A DNA stretch of 64,000 bases, taken from positions 91,738 to 155,737 of the forward strand of contig JAKCPI010002469.1 in assembly GCA_023213315.1 (NCBI GenBank). The letters run 5' to 3'. The notes under the pieces are model-generated. The model saw nothing but the letters and a program-made list of their open reading frames with translations, was not told the origin of the DNA and did not search any database. Source of the DNA: Euborellia annulipes. Lineage: Eukaryota > Arthropoda > Insecta > Dermaptera > Anisolabididae. This document shows, one piece after another, positions 36,001 through 45,771 of this stretch. Both the position numbers and the translations under genes were made by a program. Each line of letters begins with the position of its first letter. The stretch's first letter is position 1.

Positions 36001-39000
36001 TTTTGTAGGCTGACTGAAATGTCATGCCTACTTGTGCGTAGCATAGAAACGAAAAGAGATATCGGAATGAGACAAAAAAATGCATAAAAGTACATTTCTT
36101 TAGATACAAAATGCTATTTATTTTTCAATATCGTCCGTGTTTATACAGCGATTTATGCCTTTTTCATCTCATCGCTATTGATTTTATAAAATTGAGATTT
36201 TTTTGAAATATGAAATTTTATTTAGATCCATATAAATGAATTTGACGACAGCCAGATGGTATATATATATATATATATATATATATACCAGGTATATACT
36301 GTATATATACGGGGGTAGTAGGAAAAAAGAATAAAAAGGGTTATTAAGAAAAAAATGCATTAAAGATTCTTTTATCCTATTCGGTTCATGATGAACCCTG
36401 GTAGTCTTTCTCTCATGCCCAGTTGCACCAACATCAGTTCTTAAGCTCGTCTTATACATTATAATTAAACTTAAGGCGTTGCATCAACAGGTAATCGGGT
36501 TTTAAAGTCTTCTATTTATGCTTACATCTCAAGCAGTCAAATTTGAAGACTTAAACGCGCCTTGAGCCTGAATTCATATCCTAAAAAGCCAATTGTGATA
36601 TTTAATCTATTCAATATTTATATATAGAAGATATATTTTTTTTAAATAAATCAATCTTATTGTTATTATTAAAAAAATTTATATTGTCATACTGCCTGAA
36701 AAGAATTTAAAAAAAATATATATATATATATATCTTAAATTTGGCAGGAATTTTTTTTTATATATTTGCAACCGATTTAGGACTATGGTTAAATATTCGA
36801 AAAAACCCCAAATAAGGGCCACCCTATATATATATATATATATATATATTTCGCGATTGGGTCTATGTGAAAATGGCTCCAAAAGAAGAAACGAAACGTT
36901 GAGTAAATCTCAACAACAAACATGACCTAAACCGAGAAAAATTATTTTCATATACTGTATATATCCGGCTGTTGGCTTGCGTTGAGCAAATTCATTTGAA
37001 TAGATTTAAATAAAATTACATATTTCAATAAATATTCAATTGTATCATCATTTGTAAGAAATTCTTAAAAAAAAAAAAAATAGTTTATTTCCTTTATGAA
37101 ACATAAGTTGTTATTAGAGAATTTTTTGATAGGATTTGACTTTTCATATGTTTGTGAAGACAGTTCTAGCACTATTCCTATTGAAAAAGTGACGATCGGT
37201 TTTTTTAATAGTCCACAAGTATATTTGTTTATAATAATGTTTTTTTATTTTAATATTTCAGTTCCAAATCTTTTATGGAGCAACACTAATTATGTGCGTT
37301 GTACCATTATGTGTAACAAGATATTTAAACTATTTAACACTAGGTAATTAAATAATATTTTTATTAATATTTTGAAATGGAAAAAGGAAGAGATTCTTAA
37401 AAAATTTGCTTATTTTTTTTTTACTGAAATACAAATAATCAAAATTGTATTTTTTTCCTTATTCCATTAAGTTAAATTTTAAGAATTATTTTAAGAGATG
37501 AGAGATAAATAATTGGCCTCTTCTCAATTTACGTGCTTTATTTAGAAATATTTCTATTTCACTTTATATATTACTATATGTATAATATAAATTTTCCTTA
37601 GACGGTTTGACACATTTTTACTCTTGATTACTTAATACTCGAAATAATACAAAAATACATGTATTTTATTCTTAAATGATATTATAGAACTTTTTTTCCA
37701 CGCAAAGAGAAAGTTCAACTTTCGAATCTAAAGAATGAACCATTCTTGGCATTTGATGTAAGAAAATTTACTCATGTGACAGGGGCGTAGCTGACTGGTG
37801 CAACCGGGGCACCCAGTTTGGGGCACATTTGCTCCTACGCCACTATCTATCCGCTTTTTAATAACATAAACTGGATTTATAGGAGTTTAAATAATAGTCT
37901 AGGAAGTTTCTTTATCGTTGCAATAAATTCAAACTGCTATAGAACAAAATCTTTTTGTTTGATTTTAAATATCTCAATGATATGATATCAGGAGTAAATT
38001 CCCTAGGCAATCATTGAATATTTTTACTATTATTTTGAACAAAATATATTTATTAGTAAATGGACAACAGCAGAGAAGATTTATTTAGAAACTATTCAAG
38101 TTTACTTCTCTAGAATGCTGCGGCAGTTAGAAGGTCTTTTTTATATTAAAAGATGTATATACACTCAAAAGCAAAAAAATCCGGCCACTCTATTTTTCTG
38201 ATAAAACAAAAAAAAAAAATTTTAAATGAAATTAACACAAACTATGTTATATTTAATAATAAATTAGATAATTTACAATGTAAATAACTAAGTAAGAAAT
38301 TATATATATATATATGATTATATACTTCGCGTATATAAGCCGGGAAGAGATTTCAATATTTATTAATTCAAATAGCTGACAAAAGTTAGGATATCGCCGG
38401 GAATCGAACCAGGGATCCACCAATTTGTACTCGGAGTGCCCTACTACTAGACCACAGCACGGCATTCGGGTATTTGAATTCACTCAGAAAGCAATTTTAG
38501 GTGGCACCAAGTTTGAGTCCATTTCTTCTGATGACCAAAATTGCTTTCTGAGTGAATTCAAATAACCGAAGACCGTGCTGTGGTCCAGTGGTTAGGCGAC
38601 TCTCGGCCTTTTGTCGGTTATTTGAATTAATAAATATTGAATCGAATGTAAATGTTAAATGTATAATTTCTTTATTAGCATTGCCAGCTTCGATTCATTT
38701 AGCATCAGTCTGTAATTACAATTGCACTTTCAGAATATTTATTTTTTATATATATTAACAGTATTATTATATGTTTTATAAATTATGTGGCTGTTATTAA
38801 GATTAATTATAATAAGGAAGAAGTTTACAATCAAATGAAAAGAGCTTCTATTATTAAATAAACTCTTTATTCAGGACGTTTCGGCATAGAATTACTATGC
38901 CATCATCATCTGCCTTTCTATTGATGAATGGGCGGGCTGATCTCAATCATAGCCGATACTCGGAGGTATTTACGAAGTTAAATATTCATTGACAAAATAC

Positions 39001-40149
39001 ATTGTTAATAATCAATTGTATTACATGCCTCAAGACAACTTTATTATTATTGTATGATATATGTCTGTTTAAGACTTATGTACAGTGCGGGACAATAATA
39101 AGTCCGACCCATGCGATTTCTACTTGTGATTATTTCATTGTTTTTAAAAAATATTATATATTTTTTAATGGAAACTTTCATGGTTTAAACCTAGAAAATT
39201 TCCAATAAAAATTTTCATTTTCTTTTATAAATACAATTAAATAATCACGAGTATAAAACGCATGGGTGGAACTTAATATTGTCCTTCACTGTACTTTTGA
39301 AAGGCTGATGATGGCACTATCTATGCCGAAACGTCCTGAATAGAGTTTATTTATTTGGCTGCAACCTCTTTCTTATTATAATTAGTTATGTGTTTAATTT
39401 ATAAAAATTATAATTATTAATTGTAGTAATATCTGTTTTTTTGGGTTTCAAGATTAGGTTCTGCAATATATGATAAAAATAATTAATATAATACTTTTAT
39501 TAAAAGTATATAAAAAATAAATATTCTGAATGTTTTATAAAAGAATTCTTGTTTCACACAAGTTCAATTGCTATTACAGATGGATGAATTGAAAAAAATA
39601 AATAAATTATCCCTTATCTCCCTTTTGACTATAAATTAACATAAATATCATTTATTTATTATTATAATAAATTTTTAATTTTATTCTTTGAATTCTTTTC
39701 ATCAACAGCTAAGAAAATTCAACGACCTAGAATTTCTAATAAATTTATACAAGCAATAATAAGAAAAATTTGGGTACTCTCAACGATTGATAAAATTTTT
39801 TATCCACTAGTTTTTTATGCATTATATTTAACAATTGGTAAGTAAATTTTTATTCTAAAATTATTTTTACTCTAAATATTTACTTAATATTTCTCTCTAT
39901 TTAAATAGGACCATGGTCAATTGGAGAAATAATTGAAGGTTATACTGGAATAATATTTGCCTGGGGGACGATTGTTAATGGATCATATCTACCAGGCTCA
40001 TTCACATATGCTTATGGATTTCTCCAAGTGAGTTTACCAAATTAACGACCATCTATTCTGAAAACGAATTTTTTTGTTCTTTATTAGGTTCAGTCTTATA
40101 TGGCCTAAGTTGCCGAAAAGACTGTGTGTATGTGTGTGTGTGTTTAAAA

Positions 40150-40180
<31 letters not shown>

Positions 40181-41569
40181 ATATATTAAAATAAGACAAC
40201 AGAATTGTCGTAAATTAAGAAAACAAATTTTAATTTGATTTTTTATTTTATTTTCAGATGATGATTTTTCAAATACCTTTAACAATCATGTTGGCTCATA
40301 GTGTAGATGTAAAGTAAGTTTCTATTAAATTTTTCAATTATCCTAAAAAATTTTCTAATTATTATTTTTTTTTTTTAGTTTTAGACGTCATTGGTCAACA
40401 AAATACAATACTATTTATGGAAGAGTATTTAGAAATATATTATTTATAATATTCTTAATCTTTCAAATTAAGCAAGCATATGCCTTCTGGTTGGCATATG
40501 GCACAATGGCCTTTGTTTTAGGCCCATTACGTACCTGGTCAATAATATTAGCAATATTTCTTTGGTATCAAGCCGAAAGAATTTCGTATAGAAAATACAG
40601 GTATATTTTATTATTCATAACACCGGCCTCCTAATTTCATCATTTAGAATATTTTCTAAGGTTTTGTGTGTTGTTTTCAAAAATCAAGACTTTTTAACCT
40701 TCAAGTAAGAATTTATGATTATTTCCGCAATTTTTTACATCTTTTTTATTTTTTTGTTTTTCTTAAGGCGCTTCCGGAGGCAAAGCTATTCGCGTGTTTT
40801 TGCCGATAAGATGGCGTTAGGGGTCTTGAAAATTTAGCCAAAAAGCCCAACTATTGGTATTACGCATAGGCAGGATGGTAGGGCTATATTTAATCTCATG
40901 TATTTGATTTTCGTTGATCTTTTAACAGCATAAAAATATATAAATATAAGCTTATAAGTGATCTGATAATGCCGGCCGTTAGACTAACTAGCCTGCCATC
41001 TTTTGCAAGAGTGCTTAACTATTTAACCGTTAATTTTCAAATAAATACTAAATTTATTTTTGACTTGGTCACCACTTTATTTAATTATTATAGGTTGGAA
41101 TAATTTTTACTTTTAAAAAAAATACAATTTTTATTTTTTTTTTTTTGCATTTTCTATAAATAGAAAAAAAATATTTTTTAATTAATCGTATTTGAAAAAA
41201 AAGCATTCTATTATGTAAAATTGAAAAAATATTTTAAAATGCCTCACTAGTTTCGGACTAAAGATCGAATATGCCCTCCTGAAGTCCCTTAAGACTCCAA
41301 AGCATTCTCATTTCAATAAACTTAAATTAATTCAAGAATTATTTATTTTATTAACGGAATATTCTTACCTGATAGACAAAAACCGTCTTGATTTTTTTAA
41401 ATTAGCGCACAAAAACCAGAAAGTTTGAAAAAAGTACAATCGAAGGCTAGTGTAATTATTAATAAATTATTGCTATATATAAAATAATTTTTGATTTTTT
41501 TTTTCTTTTAGGGAAACAACTCTATTATGGTATTCTTTTGAAAGTAACTCATCTCAAGAGTTACATTAA
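29782..41569 (+). CDS. TMEM62: TMEM62-like metallophosphoesterase membrane protein, 13 exons
   Basis: Spliced CDS: join(29782..30006, 30066..30177, 31365..31502, 31960..32419, 32483..32638, 34579..34729, 35445..35567, 37262..37343, 39709..39837, 39909..40027, 40258..40313, 40379..40600, 41512..41569), 2031 nt, 676 aa plus stop. All introns are GT-AG and every junction keeps frame. Residues about 5-28 are a hydrophobic signal anchor. The calcineurin-like phosphoesterase domain follows: DIH (D78, H80), GDLTD (from G113), GNHD (156-159), GHYP (H249) and GHFH (H280, H282), so all metal ligands are present. Residues about 456-657 hold five or six membrane segments. The human family member is of similar length (about 640 aa). 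Family knowledge: TMEM62 proteins are predicted hydrolases anchored in membranes; the substrate is not established. The start is the ATG in context cgacaATGG, followed at once by the signal anchor. The gene looks intact, and its introns hold many mobile elements. Confidence 0.93.
30066..30177 (+). CDS. TMEM62: TMEM62-like exon 2 (first metal motif)
   Basis: Residues 76-112 plus one base. Acceptor ttttttcag. It opens with ISDIH, the Dx-H motif that starts metallophosphoesterase domains, and ends LVLATG just before the GD motif. Donor cag|gtgatt. Confidence 0.92.
30734..30776 (-). ncRNA. Hammerhead-like motif, mutated partner of the intron 2 copy
   Basis: Reverse-complement copy of the motif at 31132. 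It keeps CTGAAGA, stem II and stem I, but the GAAAC segment reads AAAAC (conserved G12 lost) and the cleavage triplet is GTT. Probably inactive. Confidence 0.6.
30983..31075 (-). repeat. tRNA-derived SINE inside the hammerhead element
   Basis: On the - strand the sequence has a tRNA-like order: GGAGGAGCTAATCGGATAAG (A-box region), a paired anticodon arm, and B box GGTTCAAATCC near 31000. It sits between the two arms of the ribozyme element and therefore inserted later. Confidence 0.5.
31132..31174 (+). ncRNA. Hammerhead-type ribozyme, complete, in intron 2 of the TMEM62-like gene
   Basis: Core CTGAAGA at 31137-31143, one extra T, stem II GGTTC/GAACC closing a short loop, GAAAC at 31162-31166, then GTC with predicted cleavage after C31169. 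Stem I is CAGCT (31132-31136) with AGCTG (31170-31174), perfectly complementary. Stem III is only the self-complementary ACGT, as in the dimer-cleaving variants of Penelope-like elements. It is in the sense of the host gene, so it is transcribed within intron 2. Confidence 0.75.
31365..31502 (+). CDS. TMEM62: TMEM62-like exon 3 (GD and GNH motifs)
   Basis: Residues 113-158 plus one base. Acceptor ttattttag. It encodes GDLTD at the start and IRGNH at the end. The final base plus two bases of exon 4 make the Asp of GNHD. An unspliced read-through would give GNHG and stop at 31661-31663. Confidence 0.93.
31588..31632 (-). ncRNA. Hammerhead-type ribozyme, complete, antisense in intron 3
   Basis: Read on the - strand: AAGGA, core CTGAGGA, extra T, a long stem II (GAGCGAAT with TTTGTCC, one mismatch), GAAAC, GTC, then TCCTT. 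AAGGA and TCCTT form a perfect 5-bp stem I. It starts only 86 bases downstream of exon 3 and is antisense to the gene. Confidence 0.7.
31960..32419 (+). CDS. TMEM62: TMEM62-like exon 4 (catalytic core C-terminal half)
   Basis: Residues 159-311 plus two bases, the largest exon. It carries [18 protein letters not shown], then WFGHYPTS and CGHFHTLGG, the last two His motifs of the fold. It ends GDWKDNR, with donor cgata|gtaatt. Without splicing the next codon would be TAG. Confidence 0.94.
32483..32638 (+). CDS. TMEM62: TMEM62-like exon 5
   Basis: Residues 312-363 plus two bases. The acceptor is at tttttaag|tttt, not at the ttttag six bases later, because only the first joins to DNRYF and avoids a stop. 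It encodes [19 protein letters not shown], aligning with the family segment just after the phosphoesterase domain, and ends STHIR. Donor ag|gtatta. Confidence 0.9.
32765..32815 (-). ncRNA. Hammerhead-like motif, variant subfamily (left)
   Basis: Same variant as 16478: stem II GACTG/CAGTC and GAAAC kept, 5' core TTGAAAA. Intron 5 of the TMEM62-like gene. Confidence 0.4.
32946..32995 (+). ncRNA. Hammerhead-like motif, variant subfamily (right)
   Basis: CTTGAAAACGACTGC, loop, GCAGCC, GAAAC, GTACAGT. Outward-facing partner of 32765. Confidence 0.4.
34579..34729 (+). CDS. TMEM62: TMEM62-like exon 6
   Basis: Residues 364-414. Acceptor gatttaag. It encodes [14 protein letters not shown] and later [14 protein letters not shown], the beta-rich linker domain of the family between enzyme and membrane parts. 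Donor gag|gtattt, phase 0. Confidence 0.91.
35445..35567 (+). CDS. TMEM62: TMEM62-like exon 7
   Basis: Residues 415-455, starting [18 protein letters not shown] and ending NVSTM, just before the first C-terminal membrane segment. Acceptor tttttttag, donor atg|gtaaag, phase 0. Confidence 0.88.
35716..35759 (-). ncRNA. Hammerhead-like motif (left arm), G12 lost
   Basis: Reads AGAA, CTGATGA, T, GG..CC, then CAAAC in place of GAAAC, GTC, TTCT. Stem I AGAA/TTCT is intact. Loss of the conserved G should abolish cleavage. Confidence 0.55.
35845..35888 (+). ncRNA. Hammerhead-like motif (right arm), G12 lost
   Basis: Same motif as the left arm with the same G-to-C change. The change therefore either predates formation of the inverted repeat or was copied between arms. 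Confidence 0.55.
36259..36287. repeat. (TA)n tracts in intron 7
   Basis: TA run; further TA runs in the same intron at 36717-36734 and 36824-36849. An AT-rich block without other features surrounds them. Confidence 0.85.
37262..37343 (+). CDS. TMEM62: TMEM62-like exon 8 (membrane segment)
   Basis: Residues 456-482 plus one base. [17 protein letters not shown] followed by VTRYLNY forms a membrane helix with a basic flank. Acceptor aatatttcag, donor ctag|gtaatt. Joined from exon 7 in phase 0. Confidence 0.85.
37789..37855. repeat. Collapsed hAT-like MITE remnant in intron 8
   Basis: CAGGGGCGTAGC and CTACGCCACT face each other only about 65 bp apart with GGGGCA segments between. No clear target duplication. 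Confidence 0.5.
38330..38525 (-). repeat. tRNA-derived SINE
   Basis: On the - strand: GCTGTGGTCTAGTAGTAGGG, GAGTACAAATTGGTGGATCC and B box GGTTCGATTCCCGG, then gataTCCTAACTTTTGTCAGC and the TTTGAATTAATAAATATT tail. Best preserved copy of this family here. Confidence 0.7.
38535..38645 (+). repeat. Truncated tRNA-derived SINE, inverted partner
   Basis: Same head (CCGTGCTGTGGTCCAGTGGT) and same tail as the neighbouring - strand copy, with the tRNA body mostly deleted. The two face each other across aaattgctttctgagtgaat repeats. Confidence 0.6.
38870..38915 (-). ncRNA. Hammerhead-like motif, partner of the 39301 copy
   Basis: On the - strand it has a 7-bp stem II (GGCATAG/CTATGCC), GAAAC and GTC, but the 5' core reads ATGATGA instead of CTGATGA. 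Loss of C3 makes it probably inactive. Confidence 0.5.
39083..39291. mobile_element. Mariner-type MITE, copy B
   Basis: About 209 bp, palindromic, ends CAGTGCGGGACAAT and ATTGTCCTTCACTG, flanked on both sides by TA (39081-39082 and 39292-39293). It shares its full length with the copy at 22899. TA target duplication indicates Tc1/mariner-type mobilisation. Confidence 0.8.
39301..39340 (+). ncRNA. Hammerhead-type ribozyme, core complete
   Basis: CTGATGA at 39305-39311, extra T, stem II GGCA...TGCC, GAAAC at 39328-39332, GTC ending 39335. All conserved core bases are present. Stem I is weak, so activity is uncertain. Intron 8 of the TMEM62-like gene, sense strand. Confidence 0.6.
39709..39837 (+). 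CDS. TMEM62: TMEM62-like exon 9
   Basis: Residues 483-525 plus one base. A basic loop (KKIQRPRIS) is followed by the membrane segment [18 protein letters not shown], which aligns with the family's second C-terminal helix. Acceptor atcaacag, donor attg|gtaagt. Confidence 0.91.
39909..40027 (+). CDS. TMEM62: TMEM62-like exon 10
   Basis: Residues 526-565. It begins [11 protein letters not shown], matching the family's GPWFxGEI motif, and continues [18 protein letters not shown]. Acceptor tttaaatag, donor caa|gtgagt. Confidence 0.93.
40258..40313 (+). CDS. TMEM62: TMEM62-like exon 11
   Basis: Residues 566-583 plus two bases, [18 protein letters not shown]. Short membrane exon between acceptor ttttcag and donor aa|gtaagt. 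It agrees with the family pattern of a helix before the NFR motif. Confidence 0.88.
40379..40600 (+). CDS. TMEM62: TMEM62-like exon 12 (last membrane segments)
   Basis: Residues 584-657 plus two bases. [10 protein letters not shown] is followed by two membrane helices with the conserved [15 protein letters not shown] between them. The GPLRTW motif is the strongest C-terminal signature of TMEM62. Acceptor tttttttag, donor acag|gtatat. Confidence 0.94.
41512..41569 (+). CDS. TMEM62: TMEM62-like exon 13 (terminal)
   Basis: Residues 658-676 and stop. It encodes [19 protein letters not shown] then TAA. Acceptor ttcttttag. The tail is polar and probably cytosolic or lumenal. It is the least conserved part, so this exon is supported mainly by frame and splice signals. 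Confidence 0.75.
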
Positions 41570-41628
41570 CATGATGTTTTTTTATATAGATTCCTATTGA
41601 GTAAAAAAAACCAAAGAAAATTTCCATC

Positions 41629-41660
<32 letters not shown>

Positions 41661-41747
41661 TCATTCATTAGTATTGTGCCAACTTATTTATTTATTTAAA
41701 ACAAATCCTGATATGAAACAGATAAGTCCTAGTCATATTTATTGCAC

Positions 41748-41753
41748 AATAAA
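41748..41753 (+). terminator. Candidate polyadenylation signal of the TMEM62-like gene
   Basis: Canonical AATAAA about 180 bases after the stop codon, followed by a GT-rich stretch (agtctgtttaggag). It is the first canonical hexamer after the stop. A (TA)n tract lies between. Confidence 0.5.
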
Positions 41754-41759
41754 GTCTGT

Positions 41760-42296
41760 TTAGGAGACACCATCGAAGTATTTAAATTAAATAAAAACCA
41801 AACATTAAGGCCTATTTTAAATATTAATTGGTATTTATATTTTCTAGTATATATCACATATATATACATAATCAGACAAAGAATTAAGATAGATATCCTA
41901 TCTGATAAAATAATGAATATAAGTATACCAAAACTATATTTTTAAAATTTATTTACCCGAAAAGAACATAAGAAAACGTCCTTTGCATTTATAATAAATA
42001 GTTCTACATTTATTATTGCACTTAAATTTAAAACTTGTAATAATTTTAATAATAGTTATGATACAATCATAACATTTCTAATTCACTTTCATTCATCACT
42101 ATCTGTCTAAAATACTCTTCTCAGGACTTGAGAGAGTTGGACTGTCCCAAAAAAAAAAAAATCTAACACTTCCACGATGATAAGCTCGAGTTTAGCGATT
42201 TATTATTAAAATTTAATGAGATTACTTTTTTAATTTAAATCAGGATATACTAAATAAATTTGTTTTTCAATCTTTCGAGCTTAAAAATCTAAAAAT

Positions 42297-42334
<38 letters not shown>

Positions 42335-43435
42335 ATATTTAGTAAATAAAATTTTCAAAAATGATCTGATTTAAATAAATCTTTTATCTAATAACAAAGA
42401 TATATGTATATATACTTCTGCATTATGTTCTTAAAAGTATTTATTTCTATTTTTTATTATGTTATATAACAGAAATTTGAATTATTAATAACTGACTAGT
42501 TCACCAGGCAAAAATACTCACAAATTTTGGAATATTCCCGTTGAGCCTCTCCCTCTCGTCGGCTCTGACCTTATTGTTATATCCAAATGTTACTTAATCT
42601 AAAAATATTTATAATAAAAAAACAAACACATAATTTGGTTACACTGTCATGTTTTGTCAATATAAAAAAACAAAACAAAAATAAACAACAATTAATATAT
42701 TTCAAGTTTTTATTTGTTTTTCATTTAGTGTGAACTCTTTTTTTTTTTTTATTACAATTTCTGTTTGTTTGTTTTTTTTTTCATTATTAATTATACAAGG
42801 TTTTGACTCTTCTATCACCGATATTACCTATATTTTCAACCAGTCATTCAAAATATGGATTTAATCAATTTTACTTTCAGGCTATTATATTATAAAGGAA
42901 AAGGCTTATGGCCATGAAGAATCGAACCCCCTCGCCCAATTTTATATACACTGCGCGTCAAAATAGCGTAAAATTTTTCTTCTTGTTTCGCCCGGACCCT
43001 AATCTTTAAGACACAAATGAATTTAAGAAAAATTCTCACACTATTCCGAAAAAAGTGAAATATTTGTTTTTTGGTTGCTAGTTGTTAGAATAAATATTGA
43101 AATTCACTCAGAGCATCATTTCTTGAGATTATGTGAACCAAAATTTACCCGAGCTTGCTTCCCCCACCTATATATTCGGATTTTCTCCACTTCTTTTTAT
43201 CAAGCCAACTACTGATATATTGGAAAAGAAACTCCAAGGATAGGAAAAAAAAAATGTAAGTAATTCAATATTCATATTCAAATTTGTAATATGAAAGTAG
43301 ATGAGTGAAAATTAATATAGAATTTAACTATAAAAAATAGAAATAACTAGCAGAACAACATATTTCCCGTCCCTTCGCAAAATTTAATTTCGCATCCAGG
43401 AAAAAAAAACGATATTTAGTTATATATATATATAT
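41760..43435. other. 3' flank of the TMEM62-like gene
   Basis: Mostly AT-rich. 42530-42580 (gcctctccctctcgtcggctctgacc) resembles part of the type 2 cassettes. 42955-42985 (cactgcgcgtcaaaatagcg) looks like a transposon end without a partner. Confidence 0.35.
42299..42331. repeat. (TA)n tract
   Basis: Pure TA run with aaatc...gatatt inverted flanks, one of many here (also 40148-40176, 41630-41654, 44940-44973, 45576-45598, 54391-54418, 56399-56422, 59757-59775). Confidence 0.85.
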
Positions 43436-43443
43436 ATACTTAT

Positions 43444-43694
43444 CAGGGGCGTATATAAGGGGGGCCCCCCCCCCCGAAATTTCCCAAACACATATACATA
43501 TATAGGGATATACAGATATCAGCGCAACAAATTTTTCCGCAGGATGGACAATTTTGGTTCAGCAATAGAAAAAAACTGTTCCGCAAAAAATTTCGTGTGA
43601 AAAAAAGTATAGTTTCTTAAAAAAAAATTTTCCACAGAAAAATTTTTGAGTTCGGGCCCCCCCCTCCCGAAAAAAATTTCTATATACGCCCCTG
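43444..43694. mobile_element. hAT-like MITE
   Basis: Ends CAGGGGCGTATATA and TATATACGCCCCTG. 8-bp duplication atacttat at 43436-43443 and 43695-43702. GGGGGGCCCCCC inside the left end, C run inside the right end. Confidence 0.88.
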
Positions 43695-44209
43695 ATACTT
43701 ATATTGGAAAATTTATCGCGGGGGTCGATAAAAATTAATATTACTAATTAATTTTGTTTTTAACTATCACTTTTTAAAACGTAATTGTTTGCCTATTTTT
43801 ATCCAATCTCAATTATGATCAATTTTAGAAATTAAATTTAAATGCCTTACCATTTAAAAAAAGAGTAATAGAAAAAAATCAATTATTGAATATTTGTGAA
43901 TAGAAGTTAAGGGAATTAAAAGAAAATTTCAAATTTGGCACCTATGAGAGAGAATCTGACATTTCACAAATTGTTTTCAAATATATTTTATATATTGATT
44001 TAATTTAATTTTTTGAATAGAATAAATTATATTTAATTATTTTTATATAAATTATAATTATTTTTTTTAATAGAAGTGTTAAAATCGAGAAGCTCGATTG
44101 CTTTGACTTTGACTCCATTGAAAAGGCAAGCGAATGCCGCGTCTCTTTATCTCTTCCATGACTTTGCCAACCAAACCGGCTACTCACATGTCGTCAGATT
44201 AACTTATTT

Positions 44210-44580
44210 ATATTTCATCTTAATTATTTCTATTTTTTAAGGTCAGTAATGCATTTAAATATTTATTTAATTGGTTCAGGATTATTATTTTCAATAAATT
44301 AAATAATTAAAAATATTCTAAACTCGTGTTTCAACAGGATAACCTTTCTGTCTGTCTGTCAAATTTTATTTTCAATTTTATTTAATATTTCATTTCTTTT
44401 ATTCTCTTAATTATTTAATATTTATTTTTAATTAATATCTGCATTATATAAACTAAATAGATTATTCGTTTTATTAAGTCTTTCACTATTTCCTTCACTT
44501 TGACAAATAATTTTTTTATTTTTCCTTTATTTTTAATTAGTTTAAATAATTATGGGTTTTGTTTTAAAATATTTTAATTT
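44210..44580 (+). repeat. Local duplication unit, copy 1
   Basis: AT-rich segment colinear with 62800-63170: ttaaggtcagtaat, ttaacctt-type block, aatagattattcg, ttaattagtttaaataatta. A third partial relative is at 52790-52870. Confidence 0.6.
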
Positions 44581-44867
44581 TCAACTATTATTTACTGGAT
44601 TTTTCAAAATTCTTTTCCATGTAGATTGAACTTTTAAGGAGGGGTAAATAATTGGGGGTGAGGGGGGGGGATTTTTTTTCTTTTTTTTTTAATTCACATG
44701 TTTAGAAGTATTTATATAAATAATTTTTAAAGTTAGATGCAAGCAGAATCTTTACCTACCTTGAATGTTTTAAAATGTATTTTAGTCATCTTCTTCATCT
44801 TAAATTTTTTTGTAATTATTTAAGTAAAACTTTATTATATGAATTAAGCTTATTTATTTTTCATTTT

Positions 44868-44937
44868 AGATGTGATTTGGACCAAAAGACTTCTCTTCAA
44901 AGCATGTTTTTGGAACTCAAAAGGAATACAATATCCA

Positions 44938-44975
<38 letters not shown>

Positions 44976-45115
44976 TAGAATTTTATTTGTTTTATTCATC
45001 CTATTAGAAATGAAATTACTGATAGTATATAAAAAGGAGAAAAAATAATTCAGCAGTTTTATGCCGGAATGTTTCAAAGAAAATGCAAGCGATTAAATAT
45101 CATTAAACAAGGTAA
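44868..45115 (+). other. Exon-like cassette, type 1, copy 1
   Basis: Bounded by ttcattttag and aacaag|gtaaga. Begins ATGTGATTTGGACCAAAAGA. A (TA)n run sits inside. Same plan as copy 2 at 45503; an inverted relative lies at the window's end (63850-64000). The frame is not conserved between copies. Confidence 0.45.
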
Positions 45116-45502
45116 GACTTAATTAACAAATATATAAAAACGAGACGAATTTTTATTTAATTTTAAATAACACTGGGCGTCAGGGACTAATCTTTTAAGA
45201 AAAACATTTCTAAATCAATTCAAATAAAGAATTTAACAAAGCTTAAGGGGTTTCTTGATCGACAGTTCTTAAACTATCAAAAATCAAACTGAATTTATTT
45301 ATTTTTATAGGGTAACTTTGGTTTTATGGAAATCTTTAAATTTGAATTGTCTTTTGAGAGCAACAAAAAATATGATTCATTTTTTTATTTGAAAGAAAGG
45401 TGGAAATGAAATTAAAATGTACCAGATATTTTAAATCTTTTTATAATTATTTAAGTGAAAAATTTTTATTAAATTATTTAATTAATTAATTTTTTATTTT
45501 AG

Positions 45503-45692
45503 ATGTGATTCGGACCAAAAGACATTCCTTTCAACTGTTATGTTTGGAGATCGCAGAGAACACTATCTCTCATCATCATATATATATATATATATATCTT
45601 TCAAGAGATTTTCAGAGAGAGAAAAATCTTGAGCTGTTTCAAGCCAGAATGTTTCAAAGAAAACGCAGCGAGATGAAATATAATGAAACAAG
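45503..45692 (+). other. Exon-like cassette, type 1, copy 2
   Basis: Bounded by tttattttag and aacaag|gtacac. Begins ATGTGATTCGGACCAAAAGA and shares gccagaatgtttcaaagaaa with copy 1. (TA)n in the same place. Confidence 0.45.
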
Positions 45693-45724
45693 GTACACCT
45701 TAATAATCTAATACAATAATTTAA

Positions 45725-45771
45725 CAAGACTGTGAGTGTTTTTTATTGATGAGGCCAAACATCCCATCTTG
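45725..45771. repeat. Short copy of the TTAA-flanked hairpin element
   Basis: CAAGACTGTGAGTG at the left, gaggccaaacatcccat, then CTTG, with TTAA on both sides (45721-45724, 45772-45775). It lacks the tRNA-like part. Confidence 0.55.

Larger units (their letters stand above)
38804..39384. mobile_element. Inverted-repeat hammerhead element in intron 8 with nested MITE
   Basis: The arms start taattataataagg and end cttattataatta. The tail after the right ribozyme contains GGCTGCAACCTCTTTC. A mariner-type MITE is inserted at 39083-39291. Confidence 0.65.

Noticed and set aside
36890..36930. Another hammerhead motif (cgaaacgttgag in intron 7)
   Set aside because: GAAACGTT is present, but no CTGANGA core or clear stem II lies upstream at the right distance.
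37096..37206. Extra TMEM62-like exon between exons 7 and 8 (reading [17 protein letters not shown])
   Set aside because: No match to the family at this place. Exon 7 joins exon 8 directly in phase 0 and gives the expected membrane helix.
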